Part shown: in pieces, positions 7,592 to 16,449 of the stretch | How the letters are laid out: every line of letters starts with the position of its first letter | How positions within the stretch are numbered: position 1 is the first letter of the stretch | DNA from: Variovorax sp. J2L1-78 | GTDB lineage: Bacteria > Pseudomonadota > Gammaproteobacteria > Burkholderiales > Burkholderiaceae_C | Direction: 5' to 3' | DNA: 64,000 nt | NCBI RefSeq assembly: GCF_030317205.1 | Contig: NZ_JASZYB010000004.1 | Coordinates: forward strand, 310,001-374,000 | Position numbers and translations under genes: made by a program | The notes under the pieces: generated by a model | Databases searched by the model: none | Seen by the model: only the letters and a program-made list of their open reading frames with translations | What the model was told of the DNA's origin: nothing

Positions 7592-8524
7592 TTATCGGTC
7601 GCGGTCCACGACCATGGTTGCCAGCGCACGCAGCGCTTCGGTGTCGGCCAGACCGCTGCGATCGAGTGCGGCGAGCGACTCGTCGAGCAACTGGGACGCC
7701 TGGGCGCGGGCGCCGTCGAGGCCCAGCAGCGACACGTAGGTGGGCTTGTCGGCCGCGGCGTCCTTGCCGGCCGTCTTGCCGAGCGTCGCCGAATCGGCAA
7801 CGACGTCGAGGATGTCGTCGACCACCTGGAAGGCCAGGCCCAACGCGGCACCGTAGGCGCGCAAGGCGTCCAGCGCGGCGGGTGCCACATTCTGGGCGCA
7901 AGCCGCGCCCATCTCGACGCTGCCCTGCAGCAATGCGCCGGTCTTCAGGCGATGCATCTCGCGCAGTTGTGCCTCGTCGAGCGCCAGGCCGACGCTGGCG
8001 AGGTCGATCGCCTGGCCGCCGGCCATGCCCTGGCTGCCGGCCGCGCGGGCCAGCAGACGGCACAGCTTGGCCTGCACCTCGGGGGCGATGCCGGTGTCAT
8101 CAGGGGTGAGCAGCTCGAAGGCCAGCGCCTGCAGCGCGTCGCCCGCCAGCAGCGCGTCGGCCTCGCCGAACTGCACATGCACCGTCGGCTTGCCGCGGCG
8201 CAGGATGTCGTTGTCCATGCAGGGCAGGTCGTCGTGCACCAGCGAGTAGGCATGGATGAGTTCGGTGGCGCAGGCGGCGCGCAGGGCCGCGGCCGCGTCG
8301 CCGTGCACCGCCTCGCTGGCCGCCATCACGAGCAGCGGCCGCAGGCGCTTGCCGCCGTCGAGCACCGCGTAGCGCATCGCGTCGCCCAGTTGCACCGGCG
8401 CGTCGATGCCGACCCAGCGCGACAGGGCCGCTTCCACGTTCGCCAGATGCGGTTCGCTCCAGGCCGCCAGGCGTCGCGGGTCCCAGCCGGTGTCCGTGCG
8501 TACAACCGTGCGTGCGGCCGTCAT
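7592..8524 (-). CDS. ispA: Polyprenyl (farnesyl) diphosphate synthase
   Basis: A 310-residue all-helical prenyltransferase that extends dimethylallyl diphosphate with isopentenyl diphosphate to geranyl and farnesyl diphosphate. Both aspartate-rich metal-binding motifs are present: HDDLPCMDND (97-106, first motif with the DDx4D spacing typical of bacterial FPP synthases) and DDILD (236-240). LDGGKRLRPLL (55-65), which holds the substrate-binding Lys and Arg, is intact. The start codon overlaps the xseB stop codon (ATGA), so translation is probably coupled. It supplies precursors for ubiquinone and undecaprenyl phosphate together with dxs. Confidence 0.96.
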   Translation of the reverse strand: MTAARTVVRTDTGWDPRRLAAWSEPHLANVEAALSRWVGIDAPVQLGDAMRYAVLDGGKRLRPLLVMAASEAVHGDAAAALRAACATELIHAYSLVHDDLPCMDNDILRRGKPTVHVQFGEADALLAGDALQALAFELLTPDDTGIAPEVQAKLCRLLARAAGSQGMAGGQAIDLASVGLALDEAQLREMHRLKTGALLQGSVEMGAACAQNVAPAALDALRAYGAALGLAFQVVDDILDVVADSATLGKTAGKDAAADKPTYVSLLGLDGARAQASQLLDESLAALDRSGLADTEALRALATMVVDRDR

Positions 8525-8790
8525 TCGGCCGACCACGCCTTGAGGCTTCCTGCGTCGAGCACCTTGATCTGATCTTCGACGGCCTGCAGTTTGTCGCGGC
8601 AGAAATTCAGCAGGGCCGCGCCGCGCTGGTAGCTCACGAGCAGCTGGTCGAGTGGCATCTGGCCGGACTCGAGGTCGTTCACCAGCCGTTCGAGCTCCTG
8701 GAGCCCGGCTTCGTAGCTCGCGGGCAGCGCACCGGTGTCGGGGGCGTCCGCCGGCAACGGCGGCGGGAGAGTGGAAGGCGCCTTGGGCAT
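8521..8790 (-). CDS. xseB: Exodeoxyribonuclease VII small subunit
   Basis: An 89-residue protein matching XseB: the core SYEAGLQELERLVNDLESG, LDQLLVSYQRGAALLNFC and KLQAVEDQI is the standard two-helix small subunit that binds XseA to form exonuclease VII. A Pro/Ala-rich N-terminal lead of about 25 residues precedes the core. The ATG at 8790 gives the expected size; a longer open frame upstream has no family similarity. It is first in the operon with ispA and dxs, an arrangement common in proteobacteria. The xseA partner is not in the window. Confidence 0.93.
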   Translation of the reverse strand: MPKAPSTLPPPLPADAPDTGALPASYEAGLQELERLVNDLESGQMPLDQLLVSYQRGAALLNFCRDKLQAVEDQIKVLDAGSLKAWSAE

Positions 8791-8909
8791 GCAGGGGCAA
8801 ATCGTGGGTGAAACCGCGCATTTTAGTTTCCATGGCGGCGCCCGCCTGCAAGTCGCCCGGATCGGCACCGACCTGTTCCATGTCAAGGCGCATGGAAAAG
8901 GCCCCCGGG

Positions 8910-8948
8910 TACAATCCCTTTCTCTTCCACGCTGGCGCCCGCCAGCGT
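8910..8948 (+). promoter_or_regulatory. Leader of the Rieske oxygenase gene: -10-like box and hairpin
   Basis: TACAAT (8910-8915) lies about 110 bases before the start codon. It is followed by a perfect 8-base hairpin, ACGCTGGC/GCCAGCGT (8929-8948). No T-run directly follows the stem, so it is not a clear terminator. A T/C-rich stretch lies further on. Confidence 0.3.
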
Positions 8949-9025
8949 TGTTCTCCCAGGCGATTGCAGTTCCGGCAGCGCCTCTTTTTCCTTTTCTCCC
9001 TGTGGGGAGCTTGGTCAGGTCACCC

Positions 9026-10174
9026 ATGTCTGATTTAAGTCTTCAACTGCAGCAGGCCCAGAGCCAACTCCCGGTTTCCGCGTACTTCGACGAGGCGCTC
9101 TATGCCCGCGAGCTGCAGACGCTTTTCGCCAACGGCCCGCGCTACGTCGGCCACCGGCTCGCCGTGCCCGAACCGGGCAATTTCCACACGCTGCCGCAGG
9201 AACACGACGGCCGCGCACTGGTGCACACGCCCAAGGGCGTCGAGCTGATCTCCAACGTCTGCCGGCACCGCCAGGCGCTGATCCTGCAGGGCCGGGGCGA
9301 ACTCGACGCCCGCACCGGCGGCAACATCGTCTGCCCGCTGCACCGCTGGACCTACGCGGCCGCCGATGCGCGCACCACTGGCACGCTGATCGGTGCACCC
9401 CATTTCGCCCAGGACCCCTGCCTCAACCTGCACAACTACCCGCTGGAAGAGTGGAACGGCCTGCTGTTCGAGAAGAACCGCGACGGCAGCGGCCGCAACG
9501 TGGCGGCCGACCTGGCCGGCCTGGGCCCGCGCGCCGACCTCGACTTCAGCGGCTACGCGCTCGATCGCGTCGAGCTGCACGAGTGCAACTACAACTGGAA
9601 GACCTTCATCGAGGTCTACCTCGAGGACTACCACGTCGGCCCCTTCCACCCGGGCCTCGGCAGCTTCGTGACCTGCGACGACCTGCGCTGGGAATTCAAG
9701 GACAACTTCTCGGTGCAGACGGTGGGCGTGGCCAACCGACTGGGCCGCGCGGGCAGCCCGGTCTACCAGAAGTGGCAGGAGCAGTTGCTGAAGTACCGCG
9801 ACGGCAAGCCGCCGAAATATGGCGCGATCTGGCTGACCTATTACCCGCACGTCATGATCGAGTGGTATCCGCACGTGCTGACCGTGTCGACCCTGCACCC
9901 CATCGGCCCGCAGAAGACGCTCAACATGGTCGAGTTCTTCTACCCCGAGGAGATCGTCGCCTTCGAGCGCGAGTTCGTCGAGGCCCAGCAGGCCGCCTAC
10001 ATGGAAACCTGCGTGGAAGACGACGAGATCGCCGAGCGCATGGACGCCGGCCGTCGCGCGCTGATGCTGCGCGGCGAGAACGAGACGGGGCCGTACCAGA
10101 GCCCGATGGAAGACGGGATGCAGCAGTTCCACGAGTGGTACCGCGCCGCGATGCGCGACCACGGGACGCCCTGA
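9026..10174 (+). CDS. Aromatic ring-hydroxylating dioxygenase, alpha subunit (Rieske family)
   Basis: A 382-residue oxygenase component. The N-terminal Rieske [2Fe-2S] site is C79-R-H81 and C103-P-L-H106. The mononuclear iron site is in EVYLEDYHVGPFHPGL, with His203 and His208. Family members hydroxylate aromatic rings or demethylate betaines using electrons from a separate reductase. No beta subunit, ferredoxin or reductase gene is nearby, so it may be a homo-oligomeric alpha-only type served by a reductase elsewhere. Its substrate cannot be inferred. ATG at 9026 follows the xseB leader region and is divergent from xseB. The EamA gene follows after 24 bases. Confidence 0.92.
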   Translation: MSDLSLQLQQAQSQLPVSAYFDEALYARELQTLFANGPRYVGHRLAVPEPGNFHTLPQEHDGRALVHTPKGVELISNVCRHRQALILQGRGELDARTGGNIVCPLHRWTYAAADARTTGTLIGAPHFAQDPCLNLHNYPLEEWNGLLFEKNRDGSGRNVAADLAGLGPRADLDFSGYALDRVELHECNYNWKTFIEVYLEDYHVGPFHPGLGSFVTCDDLRWEFKDNFSVQTVGVANRLGRAGSPVYQKWQEQLLKYRDGKPPKYGAIWLTYYPHVMIEWYPHVLTVSTLHPIGPQKTLNMVEFFYPEEIVAFEREFVEAQQAAYMETCVEDDEIAERMDAGRRALMLRGENETGPYQSPMEDGMQQFHEWYRAAMRDHGTP

Positions 10175-10198
10175 CGTGCACCGCCTGACGAGCCTCTG

Positions 10199-11131
10199 AT
10201 GCAGGCCCTCTGGATGGTGCTGGGCGCCCTGTTGTTCGCGACCATGGGCCTGTGCGTGAAGTACGCCTCGGCCTGGTTCACCAGCGCCGAGCTGGTGTTC
10301 TACCGCGGTGTCATCGGCATCGTCTTTCTCTGGCTGCTGGCGCGCAGCCGCGGCGTGTCGCTCGGCACGCGATACCCCGCCATGCACGCCTGGCGCAGCC
10401 TGATCGGCGTGGTGTCGCTCGGCGCGTGGTTCTACGCCATCGCGCACCTGCCGCTGGCGACCGCGGTCACCCTCAACTACATGAGCAGCGTGTGGATCGC
10501 CGCCTTCCTGGTCGGCGGTGCGCTGCTCGCGTGGGTGCCGGTGCCCGGGCGCGACGGCAAGATCGCCAAGCCCCCCCTGCAGGGCACGCTCATCCTGACC
10601 GTGCTCGCGGGCTTCGCGGGCGTGGTGCTGATGCTCAAGCCCAGCGTCGGCGGCAGCCAGGGTTTCGCCGGCCTGATGGGATTGCTGTCGGGGCTGACGG
10701 CGGCCTTCGCCTACATGCAGGTGGTGGCCCTCTCGCGTGCCGGCGAGCCCGAAGCGCGCACCGTCTTCTACTTCGCCGTGGGTTCCGCCGTGGCGGGCGG
10801 GCTGGTGGCCGCGGTCGAAGGCTTCACGCCCTTCTCCGAGTGGACTTTTGCGCACGCCATCTGGCTGCTGCCGGTCGGCCTGCTGGCTGCGGGCGGCCAG
10901 CTGTGCATGACCCGCGCCTACGCCACCGCCAAGTCGGAGAGCGGCACGCTGCTGGTCGCCAACCTGCAGTATTCGGGCATCGTGTTCGCCGCCTTCTACG
11001 GCGTGGTGCTCTTCGGCGACCGCATCGACCTGCTGGGCTGGACCGGCATGGCCCTCATCATCGGCAGCGGCATCGCCGCCACCTTCCTGCGGCAGCGCTC
11101 CCTGCCCAAGGCGCCCGCCGAAGAGCACTGA
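10199..11131 (+). CDS. EamA/DMT-family membrane transporter
   Basis: A 310-residue inner-membrane protein with about ten hydrophobic helices in two repeated EamA halves (roughly residues 1-125 and 140-300). Examples are WMVLGALLFATMGLCVKYAS and GIVFAAFYGVVLFGD. DMT carriers of this type export small metabolites or amino acids, and the substrate is not readable from sequence. The start ATG follows the Rieske gene by 24 bases, and the sulfurtransferase gene begins 25 bases after its stop, so the three genes may be co-transcribed. Confidence 0.92.
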   Translation: MQALWMVLGALLFATMGLCVKYASAWFTSAELVFYRGVIGIVFLWLLARSRGVSLGTRYPAMHAWRSLIGVVSLGAWFYAIAHLPLATAVTLNYMSSVWIAAFLVGGALLAWVPVPGRDGKIAKPPLQGTLILTVLAGFAGVVLMLKPSVGGSQGFAGLMGLLSGLTAAFAYMQVVALSRAGEPEARTVFYFAVGSAVAGGLVAAVEGFTPFSEWTFAHAIWLLPVGLLAAGGQLCMTRAYATAKSESGTLLVANLQYSGIVFAAFYGVVLFGDRIDLLGWTGMALIIGSGIAATFLRQRSLPKAPAEEH

Positions 11132-11156
11132 CGTTTTTTCCTTCAAGGACACCCGC

Positions 11157-12065
11157 ATGTACAGCACCCTGATCTCTTCCGAGCAACTTCAGGCGCTGCG
11201 CGCCGCCGGCACGCCGTCAATGGTGTTCGACTGCAGCTTCGACCTGATGAAGCCCGAGGCCGGCGTGGCGCAGTACCGCGACCTGCACATCGCCGGCGCG
11301 GTGTATGCCAACCTCGACACCGACCTGAGTGCCGCGCACGGCCGTCCCGGCAAGGACGGCACGGTGGTGGTCGCGCACGAAGACGGCGAACCCGCCTCCG
11401 GGGGTCGTCATCCGCTGCCCAGCCGCGAGAAGTTCGCCGCGTGGCTGTCGAGCATCGGCTTTCGCAACGACATGCAGGCGGTGGTGTACGACCGCAACGG
11501 CGCCAACTACTGCGGCCGCCTCTGGTGGATGCTCAAGTGGATGGGCCACGATGCCGTGGCCGTGCTCGACGGCGGCCTGCAGGCCTGGCAGGCGGCAGGC
11601 GGTACGGTCGCGAGCGGCGACGAGCCCGCGCACTTCCAGTCGAACTTCGTGCCGTCTGCGCCGCGGGCCGCGTTGCGCGTGACACGCGAGGTCGCTGCGC
11701 ATCTGGGTCAGCCTGACCAGACGCTGATCGACGCGCGCGCCGGCGCACGTTATCGCGGCGAGGTGGAACCTCTGGACCCGATCGCCGGTCACATCCCCGG
11801 GGCGCTGAACCGCCCCTTCGCCGAGAACATCGGTCCGGACGGCAAGTTCAAGCCCGCCGCGCAGCTGCGCGCCGAATTCGAAACGCTGCTGGCCGGGCGC
11901 GATCCCTCGACGGTCGTCCACCAGTGCGGCAGCGGCGTGAGCGCCGTGCCGAACCTGCTCGCCATGGAAATCGCGGGCCTCGGGCCGACCGCGCTCTATG
12001 CCGGCAGCTGGAGCGAATGGAGCAACACGCCGGGGCTGCCGACCCGGCAAGGCGCAGAACCATGA
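11157..12065 (+). CDS. Sulfurtransferase (tandem rhodanese, 3-mercaptopyruvate type)
   Basis: A 302-residue protein with two rhodanese domains. The first is inactive (MVFDCSFDLM... DGGLQAW). The second has the catalytic loop CGSGVSA with Cys257. CGSGV(S/T)A is the loop of 3-mercaptopyruvate sulfurtransferases, whereas thiosulfate enzymes have CRKGVT, so mercaptopyruvate is the more likely sulfur donor. The domain-boundary motifs GHIPGALNRPF and YAGSWSEW are also typical. The stop codon overlaps the start of the next gene (ATGA), which ties it to the putative zinc module that follows. Confidence 0.92.
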   Translation: MYSTLISSEQLQALRAAGTPSMVFDCSFDLMKPEAGVAQYRDLHIAGAVYANLDTDLSAAHGRPGKDGTVVVAHEDGEPASGGRHPLPSREKFAAWLSSIGFRNDMQAVVYDRNGANYCGRLWWMLKWMGHDAVAVLDGGLQAWQAAGGTVASGDEPAHFQSNFVPSAPRAALRVTREVAAHLGQPDQTLIDARAGARYRGEVEPLDPIAGHIPGALNRPFAENIGPDGKFKPAAQLRAEFETLLAGRDPSTVVHQCGSGVSAVPNLLAMEIAGLGPTALYAGSWSEWSNTPGLPTRQGAEP

Positions 12066-12607
12066 TTTGCGGACGCTTCTTCCGTCTTCTCGCTTCCGCC
12101 GCGCTCGTCGCGGCCCCCTTCGCGCTGCAGGCGCAATCGCAGCCCGCCCACGTGCACGGCCAGATCAAGCTCGACGTCGTGGTCGACGGCCCGACGGTCG
12201 TCGTCACGATGGAATCCCCGCTCGACAACTTCGTCGGCTTCGAGCGCGCCCCGCGCAACGACGACGAGAAGAAGATGGTCGACGAGGCCGTGGCCAAGCT
12301 GCGCGCAGCCGACACGCTCTTCACCATCGACCCGGCCGGCAACTGCAAGCTGGGCCCGGTCGACCTGCGCGCACCGGTGCTGGGCCTGGGCGCGACGCCC
12401 GCGGGCGCACCCGCGGCCGGCCATGCCGATCTGGATGCGACCTTCGCCTTCAACTGCGCCAGCGCCGCTGCAACGAAGTTCATCGACGTGGGCCTGTTCA
12501 CCGCCTTCAAGGGCCCGCGCCAGATCGAGGTGCAGATCGCTGCGCCGCAAGGCCAGTTCAAGCGCACGCTCAAGCGGCCCAACGCGCGCATCGCGTGGAG
12601 CAAGTGA
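12062..12607 (+). CDS. DUF2796 (ZrgA-like) periplasmic protein
   Basis: A 181-residue secreted protein with an N-terminal signal peptide (hydrophobic LLASAALVAAPFALQAQ, cleavage near residue 25) and the DUF2796 hallmark HVHGQIKLDVVVDG at the mature start, followed by MESPLDNFVGFERAPRND. In Vibrio cholerae a related protein (ZrgA) is encoded in a zinc-regulated ABC gene set. His-rich HVHG is compatible with zinc binding. Translation is probably coupled to the upstream sulfurtransferase through an ATGA overlap. An ABC ATPase, permease and DUF3299 protein follow at once. The zinc role is inferred from the family and the neighbours. Confidence 0.85.
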   Translation: MICGRFFRLLASAALVAAPFALQAQSQPAHVHGQIKLDVVVDGPTVVVTMESPLDNFVGFERAPRNDDEKKMVDEAVAKLRAADTLFTIDPAGNCKLGPVDLRAPVLGLGATPAGAPAAGHADLDATFAFNCASAAATKFIDVGLFTAFKGPRQIEVQIAAPQGQFKRTLKRPNARIAWSK

Positions 12608-12614
12608 CGCGGCG

Positions 12615-13313
12615 GTGAACACCGTTCTCGCGATCGAAGCCCTGCGCTTCGGCTGGCCGGGCGCCGCACCCTGCATCGACATCGAACGCCTGCACGTCGC
12701 TGCCGGCGAGACGCTCTTCCTGCACGGCCCGAGCGGCTGCGGCAAGAGCACGCTGCTGTCGCTCATGGCCGGCGTGCTGGTGGCCGATGCCGGCCGCGTG
12801 GCGCTGCTGGGGCACGATTGGGCCGCGCTCTCGGGCGCCGCACGCGACCGCTGCCGCGTGGCGCACGTGGGCTACATCTTCCAGCAGTTCAACCTGCTGC
12901 CCTACCTCAGCGTGCTCGACAACGTGCTGCTGCCCTGTCGCTTCTCGCCGCGACGCCGGGCGCAGGCAGCGCAGGACGGCTCGGCGCGCGCGCAGGCCGA
13001 GGCGCTGCTCGTTGGCATGGGACTCGACCCTGCACTCTGGCGCCGCCCGGCGATGAAGCTGTCGGTCGGCCAGCAGCAGCGCGTGGCCGCGGCACGCGCG
13101 CTCATCGGCCGGCCCGAGCTGGTGATCGCCGACGAGCCGACCTCGGCGCTCGACGAGGCGCACCGCGACGCCTTCCTCGACGTGCTGCTGGCCGCCTGCG
13201 CCGCGCACCGCAGCGCGCTGGTCTTCGTGAGCCACGACCGCCGTCTGGCCACCCGCTTCGGGCGCGAGCTGAGCCTGCCGGACATCAACCGCGCGCAGGG
13301 CGACCCGGCATGA
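12615..13313 (+). CDS. ABC transporter ATP-binding protein (LolD/MacB-like family)
   Basis: A 232-residue ATPase with Walker A GPSGCGKS (38-45), Q-loop IFQQFNLLPYLSV, signature LSVGQQQRVAAARAL, Walker B LVIADEPTSALD and a switch His in FVSHDRR. The FNLLPYL and DEPTSALD wording places it with the LolD/MacB/FtsE group, whose partners are FtsX-like permeases. That matches the next gene, whose start overlaps this stop (ATGA). GTG at 12615 is the likely start, 7 bases after the DUF2796 stop. Probably part of the putative zinc-linked export or relay system with its neighbours. Confidence 0.9.
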   Translation: MNTVLAIEALRFGWPGAAPCIDIERLHVAAGETLFLHGPSGCGKSTLLSLMAGVLVADAGRVALLGHDWAALSGAARDRCRVAHVGYIFQQFNLLPYLSVLDNVLLPCRFSPRRRAQAAQDGSARAQAEALLVGMGLDPALWRRPAMKLSVGQQQRVAAARALIGRPELVIADEPTSALDEAHRDAFLDVLLAACAAHRSALVFVSHDRRLATRFGRELSLPDINRAQGDPA

Positions 13314-14563
13314 CCGCCCTCTTCTCCATCGCCTGGCGCAGCGCCTGGAACCGCCGTTTCACGCTGGTGCTGACGGTGCTGTCGATCGCGCTGTCGACGC
13401 TGCTGCTGCTGGGCGTCGAGCGCATCCGCACGCAGCTGCGCGAGAGCTTCTCGTCGGCCGTCTCGGGCACCGACCTGATCGTCGGCGCGCGCACCGGCTC
13501 GACGCAGCTGCTGCTGTATTCGGTGTTCCGCATCGGCTCGGCGACCAACAACATCGCGTGGCAGAGCGTGCAGGCGCTGTCGGCGCACGAGAGCGTCGAC
13601 TGGGTGGTGCCGCTGTCGCTGGGCGATTCGCACCGCGGCTTCGCGGTGCTCGCGACCACGCCGGCCTATTTCAAGCACTTCCACTATGGCGACCATCAGG
13701 CGCTGGTGTTGCGCGAAGGCCGGCCCTTCGACGCGCTGTTCGACGCCGTCCTCGGTGCCGACGTGGCCGAGCGCCTGGGCTACCGCGTGGGCCAGCGCAT
13801 CACGCTGGCGCACGGCACCGGCGAACTCGTGGCCGAGCATGCCGACAAGCCCTTCACGGTGGTCGGCATCCTCGCGCGCACCGGTACACCGGTCGACCGC
13901 ACGGTGCACATCGGCCTGCAGGCGATGGAGGCGATCCACCTCGACTGGCGCGGCGGCGCGCCGATGCCGGGCCTGCGCGTGCCGGTGGCCAAGCTGGGCG
14001 AGATGGACCTCACGCCGAAGAACGTGACGGCCGCGCTGGTCGGCCTGAAGAACCGCGCGGCGGTGTTCGGCGTGCAGCGCTGGGTGTCGACCTACGGCGG
14101 CGAGCCGCTGATGGCGGTGCTGCCCGGCGTCGCGCTCGACGAGTTGTGGGACGTGATCGGCGTCGGCGAGAACGCGCTGCTGCTGATGTCGGCCCTGGTC
14201 GCGCTGGTGAGCCTGTCTGGCCTGGTGGCGGTGGTGCTCGCCGGGCTCGACCAGCGCCGCCGCGAGCTCGCCGTGCTGCGCGCCGCCGGCGCCATGCTGC
14301 GCCATGTGCTGGCACTGCTCGCCCTCGAGGGCGCGCTCGTCACGCTGGCCGGCGTGGTGCTCGGTGCCAGCGCCACGGCCGTGGGCATCGCGCTGCTGTC
14401 GCCCTGGCTGCAGGCACACTTCGGGCTGGCGCTCTCGGCCCCCACTGCGAACGAAGGCCTGCTGGTGGCTGCGCTGCTGCTGGCCGGCTGGGCCGCCAGC
14501 CTGCTGCCCGCCCTGCGCGCCTACCGCCTCTCGCTGGCCGATGGGCTCTCGCCGCGCCTGTGA
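13310..14563 (+). CDS. FtsX-like ABC transporter permease
   Basis: A 417-residue inner-membrane protein with the MacB/FtsX layout. There is one N-terminal helix (FTLVLTVLSIALSTLLLLGV), a large periplasmic domain (about residues 45-275), then three C-terminal helices including LLMSALVALVSLSGLVAVVL and ending in ALRAYRLSLADGLSPRL, the usual family end. It pairs with the preceding ATPase. Such four-helix permeases work on substrates in the periplasm or outer membrane leaflet and do not import solutes. The DUF3299 gene follows 29 bases downstream. Confidence 0.9.
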   Translation: MTALFSIAWRSAWNRRFTLVLTVLSIALSTLLLLGVERIRTQLRESFSSAVSGTDLIVGARTGSTQLLLYSVFRIGSATNNIAWQSVQALSAHESVDWVVPLSLGDSHRGFAVLATTPAYFKHFHYGDHQALVLREGRPFDALFDAVLGADVAERLGYRVGQRITLAHGTGELVAEHADKPFTVVGILARTGTPVDRTVHIGLQAMEAIHLDWRGGAPMPGLRVPVAKLGEMDLTPKNVTAALVGLKNRAAVFGVQRWVSTYGGEPLMAVLPGVALDELWDVIGVGENALLLMSALVALVSLSGLVAVVLAGLDQRRRELAVLRAAGAMLRHVLALLALEGALVTLAGVVLGASATAVGIALLSPWLQAHFGLALSAPTANEGLLVAALLLAGWAASLLPALRAYRLSLADGLSPRL

Positions 14564-14592
14564 GGCGTTGCACCATCCTGCAAGGAACGACC

Positions 14593-15144
14593 ATGAACCA
14601 ACTTCGCCGTCGCCACGTCCTGCTCGCCGCCATCGGCAGCGCCATGCTCGGAAACGCGATCGCTGTCGAGCCAGGCGCCGCACGCGAGATCAGCTGGGAC
14701 GACTTGGTGCCCAAGGACTGGGACCCGATGAAGGAGATCGGCGCCACCGACCCCGGCCAACTGAAGGACGGCGACCCGCGCGCTGCCGCGCTGATGAAGA
14801 AGATGCAGGCCGCCTTCGACAACGCGCCGGCCAACCCCGCCATGGACGGGGCGCAGGTGAAGATCCCCGGCTACATCGTGCCGCTGGAGCAGAAGAAGGC
14901 CGGCGAGATCACCGAGTTCCTCCTGGTGCCCTACTTCGGCGCCTGCATCCACACGCCGCCGCCGCCGGCCAACCAGATCCTGCACGTGCACCCGGCGAAG
15001 GCCGCGAAGTTCCGTTCGATGGATGCGGTGTGGGTGGTCGGCACGCTCAAAACGGCGCGCAGCAACTCGGGCATGGGCGTGGCCGGCTACCGCATGGAGG
15101 CGCAGAGCGTGACGGCGTACACGGCGCCGGCGTCGGCGAAGTAG
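14593..15144 (+). CDS. DUF3299 periplasmic protein
   Basis: A 183-residue exported protein. The N terminus MNQLRRRHVLLAAIGSAMLG is a signal sequence with arginines like a Tat signal. The family motif is LVPYFGACIHTPPPPANQI, preceded by KIPGYIVPLE. DUF3299 proteins are repeatedly encoded beside DUF2796 proteins and MacB-like ABC genes, as here, which suggests a shared job in metal handling at the cell envelope. The conserved Cys-Ile-His in GACIHTPPP could bind a metal ion. The biochemical function is unknown. Confidence 0.85.
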   Translation: MNQLRRRHVLLAAIGSAMLGNAIAVEPGAAREISWDDLVPKDWDPMKEIGATDPGQLKDGDPRAAALMKKMQAAFDNAPANPAMDGAQVKIPGYIVPLEQKKAGEITEFLLVPYFGACIHTPPPPANQILHVHPAKAAKFRSMDAVWVVGTLKTARSNSGMGVAGYRMEAQSVTAYTAPASAK

Positions 15145-15153
15145 CGGCGCAGC

Positions 15154-16392
15154 TCACGGCCGCACGCGCTCGGGCCGCACGCCGATGCCCACCGCGTACG
15201 CCGGCAGGGCCTGCAGCCACGGCAGCCGCTGCATCCACCGCAGCGGCCACGGCACGCCGAACGGTGCCGCATCGGCGCCATCGCGCTGCAGCACCGGCGC
15301 CAGCAAGCGGTTCTGAATGGCCACCTGCACCGCCTGCGTGACCCGCGCCGGAAACAGCCGGCGCTGCTGCACGCGGGCGAGCAACGGCGTGAGGGCGTCG
15401 GCATCGACCGAGCGGTTTGCCAAGGCATCGCGCAGCAGGTTGGCCGTCGCCACGGCGTCTTGCACGGCGAGGTTGATGCCCACGCCGCCGATCGGCGACA
15501 TCGCGTGCGCCGCGTCGCCGATGCACAGCAGGCCCGGCTTCCACCACCGGTCGAGCCGGTCGACCGCCACGCTCAGCAGCTTCACGTCGTCCCAGCCGGT
15601 GATGTGGTTCACACGCCCGGCCAGCGAAGGCGCCGCGCGTGCCACCACGGCGCGGAAGGCCTCGATGCCGCGCGACTGGATGGCGGTGATGCCGCCCTTG
15701 GGAATCACGTAGGCACACTGCCAGTAACTGCCGCGGTCGATGGTCGCCATGAAGTAGCCGGCGCCAATATAGCCACCGGTCTGGTTCTCGTCACCGGGCG
15801 ATTTGGGCAGGCGCATCCACAGCACGTCGATCGGCGCGCCGATCTCGCGGACCGGCAGCCCGGCCGCCGCGCGCAAGGTAGAGCGTCGGCCATCGGCGGC
15901 GATCACCAGGTCTGCGGCCAGCAGGTGTTCGGCGCTCTGTGCATCGCGAAAGCGCACGCCGTCGACGCGACCCCGCACGTCTTCGGTCAGGCCCACGGCT
16001 TCGGCATCGAGCCACAGCCGGAAGTTGGCGTGGCGTTCGGCCTCGTCTCGCAGGAAATCCAGGAACTCCCATTGCGGCATCAGCGCGATGAAGCCATGCG
16101 CCGCCGAGAGCCGCGAGAAGTCGGCCACCGTCACGGGTTGGCCCGAGATGGTGGCCCGCAAGGTGCGGACTTCGTCATGCGGCCGGGCCAGAAAGGACGC
16201 CCGCAGGCCGAGGTCGGCCATCACGTCGAGCGTCGACGGATGCACCGTGTCGCCGCGGAAATCGCGCAGGAAGTCGCCGTGTTTCTCCAGCACCACCACA
16301 TCGACGCCGGCGCGCGCCAGCAACAGGCCGAGCATCATGCCGGCAGGACCGCCCCCGGCGATGCAGCAACGGCAACGAGCGGGCACGGTCAT
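15154..16392 (-). CDS. FAD-dependent monooxygenase (UbiH/PHBH-like family)
   Basis: A 412-residue flavoprotein. The N-terminal Rossmann motif is IAGGGPAGMMLGLLLARAG (GxGxxG at 13-18). The FAD/NADPH motif DLVIAADGRRSTLR and the second FAD-binding motif GDAAHAMSPIGGVGINLAVQD are intact. The enzyme belongs to the class A hydroxylases that oxidise aromatic or quinone-like substrates with NAD(P)H. The family also includes ubiquinone hydroxylases, but no ubi genes are near and the substrate is unknown. It converges with the DUF3299 gene with only 9 bases between. Confidence 0.9.
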   Translation of the reverse strand: MTVPARCRCCIAGGGPAGMMLGLLLARAGVDVVVLEKHGDFLRDFRGDTVHPSTLDVMADLGLRASFLARPHDEVRTLRATISGQPVTVADFSRLSAAHGFIALMPQWEFLDFLRDEAERHANFRLWLDAEAVGLTEDVRGRVDGVRFRDAQSAEHLLAADLVIAADGRRSTLRAAAGLPVREIGAPIDVLWMRLPKSPGDENQTGGYIGAGYFMATIDRGSYWQCAYVIPKGGITAIQSRGIEAFRAVVARAAPSLAGRVNHITGWDDVKLLSVAVDRLDRWWKPGLLCIGDAAHAMSPIGGVGINLAVQDAVATANLLRDALANRSVDADALTPLLARVQQRRLFPARVTQAVQVAIQNRLLAPVLQRDGADAAPFGVPWPLRWMQRLPWLQALPAYAVGIGVRPERVRP

Positions 16393-16449
16393 GGCGCGGC
16401 GTGCCCGACCTCCGGCCTGCGCCGGCCCATCGTCACGACAACGGCGGAC